Shown here in pieces: positions 35,541 to 47,400 of a stretch of 64,000 bases of DNA. The DNA comes from Symbiodinium natans (Eukaryota > Sar > Dinophyceae > Suessiales > Symbiodiniaceae). Where the stretch lies: positions 62,001 through 126,000 of the forward strand of contig CAJNDS010002841.1 in the NCBI GenBank assembly GCA_905221605.1, read 5' to 3'. Numbering within the stretch: the stretch's first letter is position 1; every line of letters begins with the position of its first letter. The translations under genes were made by a program, and so were the position numbers. The notes beneath the pieces were generated by a model. The model made no database searches and had not been told where the DNA came from. It worked only from the letters and a program-made list of their open reading frames with translations.

Positions 35541-38500
35541 TCACTGAGGCTCGTAGTACAGGTGGACCTGACATCTGCCACGGTACTAGGAGTCTCTTCA
35601 GCAAAAAGATCGTCTTGGTCAACGTGCGTAGCTCCTGTCCTTCGTCATCTCATGGGTTTCTGCATGTTTGTATTCTGTCTTCGACTGAGGAGCTCCCTCG
35701 CTTTTCAATGAATGAAAAGTCGTAATTTTGCACATCCTGCCGGCAGCGTTTTTGCCGTGAGAATTGTCACAAAGATCCCGTTTGCAAACCATTGCCATCA
35801 AACCCGACATAGAAACCCTGCATTGCCCCGCACTGCCCCGCACTGCCCCGCACTGCCCTGCACTGCCCTGCACTGCCCTGCACGGCCTCGTAGGTGAAGT
35901 CGACCAGGCCATTGTCCTTCATCTTGCCCTGTACGCAGGAGCGAAAGCAGGCACTAAGCTTTTTCTGAGCCGCTGTGAGCTAAAAATCTTGTCTGAAGCA
36001 GTGGCGAAGTTTCTGGGTACTGAGCCTGTACGAAATGCAAGAAAAAGTGGGGCCAAGAAAAGGTGGCGGGAGGGGGTGCCCTTGGAGCTTAGCATGTTTG
36101 AAGCGGATTGCAGGAAACGAATGCATGCCGGGGAGGTTGGGACAGAAAGCGACGGGAAAAGGACTTGCAAGCAGCATAAGGAAAGGAGGGCACTGTCGGT
36201 GTCAAGCATGTATTCAAAACAAGAGCAGTCTTGGCGCCCGCAGCATGCAAATACGTGGCAAGCGTGTGCGGCTGCACATAATGCAGAGGGATTGAGGGGT
36301 GCTCGAGAACCCAACCATGTACGCTTTCAAGCGAGCAGCATCGAGCAGCAAGAGAGGGGAGGTTTGGCGGAGAAAAGGTCTAGCAGACCACAAGTAGTAG
36401 AGCCCCGCTACCAGCCCTCTCCCTCCCAGCCCCCCCCCCCCCGCGCCCCCCCGCTTCACAAAAAACAAGAGCACTCCCCAAAGATGTGTAGATGCATCGT
36501 CCGTGTATCCGACAAGGACGGGGCCGTTTCCAGGCAAAGTATGAGCATGTCAAAACTGACACTCCGAGCATCGCTAAATGATGTGAGCATATGTGAGCAT
36601 ATGTGAGCCTTCAGCGGGCCCGCTTCCTCATCTTCGGAGTTGTAGATCCTGTCGGAGTTCGGGGTTTCGACAACATATGAAATAGTCACAAAGCAAAACG
36701 CCCAACTGCAAGTGCCCGCAAGAACTGAATTGCTGCGCTACGTTTTTAACTCCTGTAGGCTCCCTTCCTTCCTCTCAGTTGAAGAAGCCGAGGCGCTTGA
36801 AGTCGGAGTCTGGCATCCAGGCCTGGTCGAAACCGAGCCTCTTGCGGCCTTCAGACAGCACCTGACGGACTCGTGGTTTAGGTTGGTTGGGCTGTACGGC
36901 GCTTGGGCTGATGATACATGCAAAGCTTGATCATCCAAGAACCTTGCTTTAAGGCGAGCTGGAAAGGGGCTGAAAGGGGCTGAAAGGGGCTGCAGGGGTT
37001 TCAGGACGACCCTTTTGGAGCCCTACCATTCCGAAGCACTAAGCAGACGTGGCAGGACAAGGCCTCGCTGACATCTGCATCAGCCTGGAAAAACACAAGC
37101 AACAAGATGTATGTATTGTTAAGACACATTAAAATGTGTGCATACAGATCACGCACCGGTGCCTTACCCATGGTCAAGGATCGGGGGGCTTTAAGGTTCA
37201 GCTTTTTGGGGTTTTTGGACGGTTTAAAGCTTCAAGTTGAGCGTCTCGCTGAGGAAGGGTAGTCCCATTCACTGGCGTGGGGGAGGCGACAAATAAACAT
37301 AAACATAAACACGAGGCATAAACATATAAGCATGAAAACAGAAGTTATGGTATGAAGATGCATATACATGTACATACACATGTACATCTCCATGTACATA
37401 TAGTGCCGTATGGCTATGGTCCATCGGGATGGGCAATTTTGACAACACACCGGGACCTGCATGGGTGCTGTTCACTTTGTATGATGTGATACCAACACAT
37501 GTCAACATATAGACAATAAGGTGCCATCACGCTGTCCCCCGGCGCAACGTTCACGGCAAGAGGGAGGGACGGGAGCGGCCGTGCTTGAGGTCCACAGCGT
37601 TCCCTGGGCTAGTCTTAGCAGGTTCCGCTTCCATAGCAGAAGATATCGCTTCGTCGACCGCCGCTTGTCGGACTGTCTTGCCGGCTGAACAAACGGATCG
37701 CGAATCCTGATGCTATAGCAATCCTTTCAACCCTTTCCTCCCGAACTCCATGCCCGACGCGCGTTCATCAAAGTGAGCATCGTGGCGAGCAATGTGCGAA
37801 CCAGCAATGTGTGAACCATCGCTTTCAGCTGAGTTGACTAGCCTGAAACATGGTCTGCTTGTGCTGATAGTAGTTTGTCCTCCATTGCCGTCCTCCCCCA
37901 CACTCCGCAGCTTCCACCAGCAAATTGATACCATCCTTCTTTCGAAGTTTTCTCTGGCGATGTCCGGCTCACTTTCTGGAAGGCCATGCCCTCAACTTGA
38001 AGTGCCCTCGACCAAGCTCCCGAAGGAACTCCAAGGCGCTGTACCCAAAAGCACGGGATCTGCTTCCATGGAAGGTGAGCAAACGTGACCAAGGTTTTGA
38101 CCTGGTTGCCGGCCAGATGGTTCGACCATGTGGAGGGCAACGTCAGGCTGCCCTTGTGTGGCTGCCCTAGACCTGATATCTTGAAGGTCTTCTCTGAGGA
38201 CTTGTCCTTACCGGCCACACTTGAGCATGACCAGATTGCCCGGCTCCGGACATCTTCGCGTGTTCTGGCTGACAGTGACTACGAACAGGATAGAGTTGCA
38301 ATTGTCCAGGCTGAGAAGGAACTCTCATATCGAACGGCTTTGCTGGGGAGATCGCGGCCAGCGTGTCAGAAATTGAACCTGGCGACTGGGTCCTGTACTG
38401 GAGGCGCCATGAGAATGGATCGAGTAAGGTCATATGTTCAGATCCTAAGGTGGTATTGCTGAGTCGCTGCGGGCGCGTCACGCGTGCGGCACCGGAGCAA

Positions 38501-40972
38501 CTTCGCTCTGCATCCAAGAGGGAATGGCAGTCCACAGTGAAGGGTTCAACGGGTCCGGCTGTAGAAGGTCAGGGTGCTACGGGTGTTGGCCTGGTGGAAC
38601 AAGGCGAGCTTCCGAGCATGGACGTTGATAGTCTGGAACAGGTCCTATTCCTGTGCCAGAGGGTGTGGAGGCAGTCTTAAGTCTTAGCGACCTAGCTTGG
38701 GGGTACAGATTGTTGCTGTTGTCCACCCGGATCAGGCAGGGGAGCTTGCGCTCATGATACTGATATACCATGTCATTTGCCTTCAAAGAGTCAGGCGTTT
38801 CACTAGGTTGCGTTGGCCTCGAAGGAAAGAAAGAAACGAGTCGAGGTGCGCATCAAAGACTGTAGTGGGTGCAACTTAAGCAGGCCAAAGCGAAGGAAGT
38901 CGCGGCACGGATGGACCACAGGACTGTCAAGACAGTAGCTGGAAGCACTTTCGACGAGAGTCAGCTTACGCGTTGTCGCTGGATTCTTGCATGCAAACCA
39001 CCTGAGAAGTGCGGATGTCCTGCGGAGCTAAGGCTCGGCTAGCGGTCTTGGGTTTCGAGGGTCCCGACCTGCAAAGTATCCCAAATCACAACAAGGCAAC
39101 CCTAGGCACAGATGCTAGACAGCGGATGCGGCCTTCAACAAATGTATGCTGATTAGTTGTGATGTCTCCACGGCGTTCCTGCAGGGCACAGGGGCTGGCA
39201 TTCTATGAGATTTATCCAAAGTCCCTTGGGCACATGTACCTTCAAAGACCGGTCACTCCCAGAACCCAACCGCAAGCCCAAGGCGAATGGGGTCTTAGGG
39301 GTTCATGCTGTGACGGCATAGGAGGGCGAGATGCTGAGAAGCTTCCAAGTAACAACAGCTTTGAGCCCCACGAGGTGAGTGCACGTTCACAGGGATCCGC
39401 TTTCGGCTGTGGGATGAAATGTGCGATGCTCGCAGAGACTTTGGAGCAGGCGCTCAGTCTCAACACCAGGGCTGTCCCCGGACCGGGCCGGCAGGCAGCC
39501 TGCCAGCGTTCGCCACGTGTCCGTGGCAGTGGGGAGAGCCTTTTGCCGCGGGAGCGTCTTCAAGAGACGTGTGAGCTGGTTCACCCAAACGATATTGGCA
39601 GACAGTCTAATCAAAGAAATGGACAGAGAGGGATCGAGTGCTCTATTGGATAAAGAGACAATCGCAACAATGGCTTCACGAGGCTAAACACAAGCGATTC
39701 CCAAATTACTTAACTAAAAGGCTTTTGAGCTGTCCCAAACGAATCACTTCGCGATATGGCTATCGCCCATCTGGATGGACAACGCACCGAGGTGCACGTT
39801 AAGGACGTGGATGCGTGTTGTTCACTGCGTACGATGTCATTGCCTCCATATTGCAAACGTATGGGACATAACGTCACCGTGGCCACCTAGGACATGTCTT
39901 CAGAAGAGGACCTTGAAGGATATCAGGCCCAGGTCATAGGCAAGGATGGAGGTTCCCGGAGATCGGGGATACCAGTGCGGGAAATCCACACCAAGACCGG
40001 AGTCTCAGAATCCGAGATCCAATGATCTTGGATGCTTGGGCTTGGATCGTGGATCTTGGATAGTTAGTTGGGCTTGAGAATATTGAATCTTGGATCTGGG
40101 ATCGTCGTAAATCTCTGTCGAGGTAGGTCGGGGAGACAAAAGGGGATTAGCGCATGTGACGCATTTACATGTATCTACATATATATATATATACATATAT
40201 ATATATATCCTACTTATGTGTTTATATGTACGTCTATACATGCAGCACGTGTGTATAAATAAATATATATATATATATATGTATGTATGTATGGCCTCGA
40301 AGCAATCTTGGACAGTGAGAAGTGCGACCGAGAGAGGAACCTGCCTTGATCATGAACCGGCAGCGGGCACCCTGCGCAGGGGCTGTGAACCTGGAGAAAG
40401 GCGCAGCGTTGTGGCAAAGTGCTTGGTTTTGCGGCACATTCCACCAAAGAAACTATATACTGCAGCAAGGGTTAATGAATCAGCACGGCGCTCGATCTCC
40501 ACCACGTCACGGCTGAGGACTGGCGTCCTCGCGGTTTGCGGGGTTTGCGTCTCATGAGACGATTGTCATCCGGAGCAGTGGGGGGGGGGGAGGTGCCACT
40601 GCCATCAAACAACAAATGATCCCAATGCCCGTGCCGAGGTGCCATGGCGTGGCAGAGGCGCCGGCTTGTCCCCGCAGCGCCGTGCGGCTCTCCTGTCTGA
40701 TAATCTCTGAGACAAGTCCCTGACAGCCACCTTGTTGCAGCCCTTTACGTTTGGCAACAGCGTCTCGCCTGGCGGGGCGCCGAGCGCAGGCCCACGAAGG
40801 AGAGGGTGGAGCCCAAAAATGCGACCAGCAGGACCTGAGCCGTTGTGAACGGATCTTCTTTAGATGTGGACAGCTTCACCGCTGCTTGGAGAACGCCCCC
40901 ACCCCCAACCCACGCCCCAATCATAGCAAACTTCTGCTTAGATGCGGCAGATAGCAAGTTGGACCGGGCCAT
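35541..40972 (-). CDS. Small basic protein gene, downstream paralog
   Basis: Starts with ATG at 40972-40970 (MARSNLLSAAS), followed by IGAWVGGGGVLQAAVKL and the hydrophobic segment VLLVAFLGSTLSFVGLR, a likely membrane helix. Matching exons then run: VAVRDLSQRLSD, RRKPRKPRGRQSSAVTWWRS, FTAPAQGARCRFMIK (40390-40345), LSEGRKRLGFDQAWMPDSDF (36861-36797), IYNSEDEEAGPLK (36648-36609), GKMKDNGLVDFTYE (35928-35887) and VHLYYEPQ plus stop (35567-35541). Donors after the last four internal exons are all GC. A copia remnant on the opposite strand occupies the long intron 40.3-36.9 kb. Exon order and phase agree with the paralog at 41.4-43.2 kb. Function unknown; no family recognised. Confidence 0.7.
35817..35886. 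repeat. 10-bp tandem repeat CACTGCCCCG/CACTGCCCTG
   Basis: Seven units. On the gene strand the array starts directly at the GC donor that follows the GKMKDNGLVDFTYE exon, so it forms the first part of that intron. Confidence 0.9.
36957..36995. repeat. 10-bp tandem repeat AAAGGGGCTG
   Basis: Three perfect units in an intron of the downstream paralog. Confidence 0.85.
37281..37405. repeat. AT-rich short repeats (ATAAAC, ACATGTAC)
   Basis: Tandem CATAAA units are followed by interleaved ACATGTACAT palindromes. They lie in the same long intron of the downstream paralog. No coding content. Confidence 0.7.
38200..39690 (+). mobile_element. Decayed Ty1/copia retrotransposon pol fragment
   Basis: The plus strand carries, in copia order, the integrase C-terminal region (QAEKELSYRTALLG, then in another frame IEPGDWVLYWRRHENGSSKV and CGRVTRAAPEQLRSASKREW, 38290-38530), the start of reverse transcriptase (TRCRWILACKPPE near 38960; KARLAVLGFEGPDL near 39040; then LISCDVSTAFLQG near 39150) and the RNase H end (SWFTQTILADSLIKEMDREG, 39575-39650). 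Frames shift between these pieces and stops interrupt them. Much of reverse transcriptase, including any Y-x-D-D site, is missing, so the element is dead. No long terminal repeats were identified. It lies antisense within a long intron of the minus-strand paralog at 35.5-41.0 kb. The family assignment rests on the conserved PGDW..GR..R.APEQLR, KARLAVLGF and DVSTAFLQG signatures. Confidence 0.85.
40180..40290. repeat. TA-rich microsatellites
   Basis: Three runs of (TA)n with ATGTATGT units. They lie in the downstream paralog's long intron. Confidence 0.85.
40486..40836 (-). repeat. 350-bp block shared by both paralogs, copy 1
   Basis: This block is identical by eye to 42629-42981 apart from a G/C run near 40581, which is two bases shorter here. 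It spans exons and introns of the downstream paralog. Outside the block, on both sides, the two genes have diverged strongly in introns. Confidence 0.95.
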
Positions 40973-41416
40973 GGCGACGAAGCGCGGAGGTGGCTGAGAG
41001 ACGATGCCGGTGCCTGAGCCTCCTGGCTGCAGCATCGGCCGTGATGGCGCCAACTTCCAAACACGACAGGAGAGACCAGTGCTCAAGTCGAGCAGCAGTC
41101 AGCCAGAGACTGTTTCCCTATTTTGGGTCTGGGAGGGATCTAAATGGGGCCTAGGGCAGAGCGGAGTTCCCCCCTTTTCCTGCCGCTGGAGGCCTGCGAT
41201 GCAATGCATCCACTTGCAGCCTTCTCTGGGAGAAAGACACAACCACATATCTACTGTACCCTGCCAAATTGCCCGTAGAAGCCTCGACCAAACCTGTAGC
41301 ACTCGCAAACATGGACGACAGTTTGTGCGATGCCTGTGCCGCATCAATGTTATTTGCAGTCGCTGTGTGCCACCAAAACATCCACAGCTTACCCTCAGGG
41401 CCATATGCTAACCGCC

Positions 41417-43189
41417 TCACTGAGGTTCGTAGTACAGGTGGACCTGGGCTTCGGCAGTCATGCTCACTCTGGCTTTAGCTCTACCCAAGGTGACAAACGA
41501 GCACAGACAAACTACTCTAGGCAAACCTCCACTCCGAGGAAGGACGAACATAATACAACAAATATACTACAAACATACAACGAATACAACGAACACAGCG
41601 GGTGTCACAACGAGTGTCACAACGAGACAAGGCCACGACCACCTCCAACAGCTGAAGTCCCGGACGTCTAAAACGGCCACAGTCTAGAATGCCAATCAAG
41701 CTCAACATGGCCTCGTAAGTGAAGTCGACAAGGCCATTGTCCTTCATCTTGCCCTGCAAGGGATTAGAGTCTAGGGTTTAAGTTGTAGGCTTTGGGATGG
41801 AGGGGTCAGGGTTCTTGGGGGTTTCCCAGTTCACCGCCGGTCTCCCCTCGCCCCGCTCCTTCAAAGGGCCGGCTTCCTCATCCTCGGAGTTGTAGATCCT
41901 TGGGCTATGACCCTGCTATGACCTTCAACCATAAACCCGAGGCCTTTGGGAATCCCAAGAACCGGAAGTCGGGAAAGCTGGACAGACCGCAGCCTGGGCA
42001 CTTGAAGTCGGAGTCCGGCATCCAGGCCTGGTCAAAGCCCAGCCTCTTGCGGCCCTCGGACAGCACCTTCGTACTGACATCCGGGCTTTGGGACATTTTG
42101 GGATGTTGAGGGCATCAGACGGTTGCAGCCAACAACCGGCCTCGCTCACATCTGCATCAGCCTCCGAGTGTCCAAGCGAATAATCAGGAACCAACCGACA
42201 GAGTGCACAAGAGATCCAGACACAATACTGGAGAACTCTTGCGACCTAAGGATCACAGCACCAGACTGGCGCTTTGAAGAGTTGTGAAGGTGGTGAGAGA
42301 ACTCTGCATAGTACAGCCATGTCAATCATTTCGAAGCATCCAATATGTCTGGCCATTGCGGCTAATTGAAATCCTACTACCGACAACCGCAGCTATCAAC
42401 CCTGAACCCCAAATGGCGAGCCGTGCCCCTCAAACCGTAAATCCCTGTGTCATCAGCATAAACACTTAGACACGCTTGAAGCACTGAATGAAGGAGGCAA
42501 TTTGTGCTCCTTGATCATGAAGCGGCAGCGAGCCCCTTGCGCAGGAGCGGTAAACCTGCAGTATCATGTTGGAATTCTGGTTCTTGAGGTCCTGCGATCC
42601 ATCTTTGAGGGCCTGTTTCTCCTGAGCCCGGCGCTCGATCTCCACCACGTCACGGCTGAGGACTGGCGTCCTCGCGGTTTGCGGGGTTTGCGTCTCATGA
42701 GACGATTGTCATCCGGAGCAGTGGCGGGGGGGGGGAGGTGCCACTGCCATCAAACAACAAATGATCCCAATGCCCGTGCCGAGGTGCCATGGCGTGGCAG
42801 AGGCGCCGGCTTGTCCCCGCAGCGCCGTGCGGCTCTCCTGTCTGATAATCTCTGAGACAAGTCCCTGACAGCCACCTTGTTGCAGCCCTTTACGTTTGGC
42901 AACAGCGTCTCGCCTGGCGGGGCGCCGAGCGCAGGCCCACGAAGGAGAGGGTGGAGCCCAAAAATGCGACCAGCAGGACCTTGGGTATCGGGGTCGAGGG
43001 AGGCTCCCGACAAAAACTGCCACCATCCACCTCAAGATGCCATGGAACGAAATGTCACGGAATGCCAGGCTGAGAGCTGCAGGAGCTGCAGTCAACAGTA
43101 ACCCTACGGCCATGGCTGGAAAACACGGAGTTGAGCTGCGTGCTGAATTCTTCCGGGGATGCGGCAGAAAGGATGCTCGACTTCGCCAT
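41417..43189 (-). CDS. Small basic protein gene, upstream paralog
   Basis: Starts with ATG at 43189-43187 (MAKSSILSAAS). It shares with its neighbour the exon VLLVAFLGSTLSFVGLR, the VAVRDLSQRLSD exon, a strongly basic stretch (RRKPRKPRGRQ), FTAPAQGARCRFMIK (42555-42510), FDQAWMPDSDF (42066-42002), IYNSEDEEAGPLK (41898-41859), GKMKDNGLVDFTYE (41753-41712) and VHLYYEPQ plus stop (41443-41417). Phases join cleanly. The donor after FMIK is GA, after MPDSDF is GT, after GPLK is GA and after FTYE is GC. Compared with the other copy, the last five exons differ only at silent positions. Exon 2 is unclear in this copy. The product is small, basic, with one likely membrane helix. Function unknown. Confidence 0.72.
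42629..42981 (-). repeat. 350-bp block shared by both paralogs, copy 2
   Basis: Partner of 40486-40836. The only visible difference is in the homopolymer run (GG, C, then ten G, against eleven G). Confidence 0.95.
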
Positions 43190-43499
43190 GGCGAAAGACT
43201 TGAAGGGGCTGGGAGATGCCGAGTATGTCGAGTCCTTTGAGCCTCCTTGTGAATTTTTTCAAACGGACTCCAATGTCATGCGAAGGGCTGAGGCCACTTG
43301 GCCACACCTGTGGAGGGCAGGGGCGGGGGGGGGGGGGGGAATTCTCAAGCGCAATGCTCTCTCCAGCGCGTGCATGCCTTGAGGAACTCAGGATGACAGC
43401 GTGCATGCAAATGACTCGAGAACTCGCTTTACGCCGATACGTCACTCCCCTCGGCGCGGGCCTATCGGCGTATCGGGCGGGCGCGCGCCGCTGTTTAAA

Positions 43500-43690
43500 C
43501 TCGGCTTTAATGCCTAAATTCTACACCCTAAACCTTTAAACCTTAACCCCATAGGGTTTAAGCTTAAGGGTTTAGGTTCAACTGCCGGCCAAGGTGCAAA
43601 TGCCCAAAGCTTAAACCCTAACAAGATTTACCCATTCAACCTGAATCGGCCCGATTCAGGGTGAGTCGGGTTGAATCGGCCCGGAACCCG
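43500..43690. repeat. Telomere-type units and short inverted repeat
   Basis: Several CCCTAAACC and GGGTTTAAG units are followed by CTGAATCGGCCCGATTCAG (an imperfect palindrome) and a second AATCGGCCCGG. It lies just upstream of the upstream paralog, in transcription order. Confidence 0.7.
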
Positions 43691-43744
43691 AATCCAAGAT
43701 CCTGAACTCTGGTCAGACCTGGGTTCTTGGAAAGGGGGGGAGTT

Positions 43745-43935
43745 ACCTCATATGTATATTTATATGTATTTTTTTACCTTTATATATACATATATATATA
43801 TGTATATCTATATATATATATATACTTATTGCTAATTATATTTATATACTTATATGTACTTGTGTATTTACAGATATACATATCTGTGTATACAAATTTA
43901 TACACAAATATGTGTATGTGCGTACGTATATACGC
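43745..43935. repeat. TA-rich low-complexity tract
   Basis: Long TATATA and TGTATA runs keep a plus-strand frame open without protein-like content. Not a gene. Confidence 0.85.
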
Positions 43936-44429
43936 GCATGTCTTTTTTATACATGCGTGTCTATGTATCTGTGTGAATATCATACAATTTTCGCTTATCC
44001 TGCAGATCCATGAAGACAAGTATCTTGAGTGCTCGTGGTGGTAACTCAAATCGACATCCAACAAGCAGCCCAAGAATCAATTTCATAGGTGGCGGACTTT
44101 GACATGAGCAAAGGTCTGAACGCTGCTGGGTCGCTATTCGCGTTACCCATGGTAGTGGCAAGCTAAGATCTTCTCAGCGACCGTTACATTTGCACATATG
44201 CACACATGGAACACACGCAGGTTTGAGCAAGAACATCCATTTCCTCATAATCAGTCGCGTTCGTTTATCATGAAATGGATTGTGCTTGCCCGTGACCGAT
44301 GCTGCTGATTCCAAGATTTATGTACTGGGAGCTAGCTGTGCCCTTTCATCTTCAAATTGAGAATCTGCATCTGATAATCCTCGGTGATTTCCTGTGGCAA
44401 ACACGTGCGCAATAACCAGTGCATCTCGA

Positions 44430-47400
44430 ATTTTGTTTGGCCTTCAAGTGCTTCTGCAACTGCTTCAACTGCTCTTCTGCCACCGTTGCCCGCACCAACA
44501 GCGCCGACCTGCACAGTGTGGGACCTCTGTCTAGCTCAAACATGTTGCTAATCGAATCTAATTCCCACACATCCACACGCCTCTCAGCCTCCAGGTCACG
44601 GACACTCTTTTCAAAAAAGGCCAAACGCTGAGCCTGACACGTGAGAATTCCCAGAAATCTGCCTCTGTCTCGCAAACTCCCCCAGATCCCCCTCAATGCA
44701 TCGGCATAGGCATAGAGCCTGCACACGCCTGTCCGCAGGACTTTGCTGCTCCAGGAATGCCACACGCGCCTAAGGCGGCGGATACGCACAAGATCTTTCA
44801 CACTTCTGCTCCCGAGTACAGAAGCAGTCTGGCCTGCAATGCTCGATTTTGTTCTTGCAGATCTGCCTGGCGGGTCGGCTCTTTGAAAGCTCTTAGCCTC
44901 CACACTTTTAACAAGAAGGTGCGGACATTTGCAGATGCATTGGCGGCGAAGGTGCCGGCATTTCGCAGCGCTTGCACCTGCAGCAGACGATGGATTTTCT
45001 GTTCCACATGTTGAAAATTCCCATCAGCCTCTTCAATGAGTCGATCCTGCATCCTGGCCACCGAGGCAACGAGATCAGAAGGACTTGGAAGCTTCAACAA
45101 GCCGGAACATTTCGTGCGAGTGAACCCAAATGACTTGGTCAAGCGATGCTGCAGCATGAATGCTCAGCACAGGCAAACACGTGGAACAGACAACAACAGC
45201 TTGAGCAACTAGAAGGAACAAAGCTGAAATAGCACAACAAATAGGTTTGAGCCCATTGTAGCATGATGTCACATGCCGGTGCGACTTCGTCAATCGCCCA
45301 GTCTCGAGGGCTTCGTGAGCGTCAGGCCTCAGTCAGAAATTGCACCGAAATTCCCACTACGAAGCTCGAAGCCAAAAGCACTGTCACAGAGATCCGTTTA
45401 TCTTTGTCTAAACCACCTTCCTGGGACGGATCCGTAAGCCCTAAGCTTGACGCTGTACACTTTCCAGGGGCTTAAACCTCCTGGCAGGCTTCGTAGGCTT
45501 TGTCACACGAACTATTTGACAGTTTCTCACACCCGCGACTTTCTTATCAGGCACTAAAGCCTGCGGACACTCTGCGGGCTGAAATTCTGCAAACAAACGC
45601 GGGGAAAAAAACTAAGAAAAGGTGGACTGAATCTGCAGTTGCGAAAAGATGACAGATCCTAAGGCTTCAAGTTGTTCCGTGCTCCCCTTGATGACCGAAT
45701 CAATCGGTTGTCGACATTGAGATTGTTTGTGCTAAGGCACTCAACGAGCTTGGTTCTCTCCATGACTTTGTTCAGGCTTTCATGACGTCGGTTTCTATCC
45801 ACCTGTCCCTTGTCGGTGGGTGGGAGCTTTCTGACAGCCGTCCAGTAGTATGGATGGCCGCACTGCTCTCCCTTGGGTCTCCAAAGAGACTCGCGAAGAT
45901 CTGCGATCTCATCGTGGTCCCATGTGTTGACACTTGGTTACACACCCACACGAGAACTCGATTGCCGATCGTTGCTGAATGCCATGGATGCCACAGAAGA
46001 TCTTTGGAGGGCTTGTACACGGTATGGGCAAGCAAATGCGCAACCTCCTTCTCCTTACACACTATGCCAGGTTTCATGAATCGGCATCACACAACAGTAC
46101 ATCTCGCTCTCCTTTCCCGCGTCGCTCAGATGTGAACTGCAAAAGGTCATGGCAGGAACAGCAAAGTTGACAAGTAAAGGCTGCGGGATGATACAAACAT
46201 ATACAGGCCATACATACCCTTTTTACAATCGTTTACCTGTCTTCGTTGATCAAAGAACCGAAGGGACATCGTTGCCCGTGAGTTTATCTTCAACTAGAAG
46301 GCCCCAATCCAAAAGCTGGGGTTAGAGCCAGCAGCGCCACAACCCTGCTATAACCTGTTTCAACTTGTTGCATCACGGACGCTTGACTTCTTGGTCTTTT
46401 GCCACCTGCCGCCTGGCACGAGTTTCCGCTCCAACTCCGAGAACGGCAAATGTGCTCGCAAGAGGGCTGCACCTCTGCACCTCCGCAAGCTCTTTGCGCG
46501 CTTCGACCAGCTCGGCTTCCCTGGTCGACTCCAGATGTTGAAGCTCCTCGAAACTGGATTGCATGGAATTTCATGGAACTAGCAAGCCAGCTGTGGGTCC
46601 TGCTTCGCCAGAAATGCAGCTTGCGCCGTCCTTGCAGGCATGCAGTTTCAACTCATCAATATGCTTCGTAGAATGGTTGAACGAATAATGTGATGTCATG
46701 CGGCTCTTCTTGGAACTGGTGGCGAACACGCATCATTTCCAGCTGCCCCTCATCAATGATCTGTCTCGTGCGGCTGCGCTCGTCTTCCAAAGACTGCCTG
46801 GGAGGAGTGTTGAGGAGCTGAGAACGGAGGACTCTGTGCAAGCAAACGATCACATATTTGTGTCGGGTAAACCCACCTGAGTCGTTCAACTTCTCCTCTC
46901 ATCGTCTCTTGAATCTTGCCACGCTCCTCTGACCAAGATACCAGAGATAGCGCGTTCACTCCTGTTCACTCCTGTTTCAGTGGGGCAGCCACTGGTCTGT
47001 TCTCCTCGGCGTGCTGCACTGAATCTGCCAGGTGCCCTTCTCGAAGCTCCAGTCGAAGTGCCTGAACACGATTCTCCAGGTCACCTGCAGGGTCATATGC
47101 CGTCGTATGCACTTGCATTGAATGTCCCCATCCTCGGATGCAAGCACAACCCACGAGACCCAGCATCCATCACCAGCCTCTTTCTACCTCTTTCTGAATC
47201 TCAGCCTGGATTTTTGCTTCTGATGCGGCATCTAACCGCATTCGTAGATCCTCGCATCTTTGCAGTCGGGACATGCAAGCAAGTGAGATGAGGTGCAGGC
47301 GTTCATCCAAGTTTCCTCGGCCACCACCTCTGCATCGTGTAGTTGCCTAGCCTGCCACAACCATGTTCAGAAGAAGCATCCCTTCATTGATTGTCACGTT

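Noticed and set aside
43727-44044. Plus-strand Tyr/Ile-rich frame resembling a membrane protein
   Set aside because: It is encoded by TA-rich microsatellite DNA with no conserved features.
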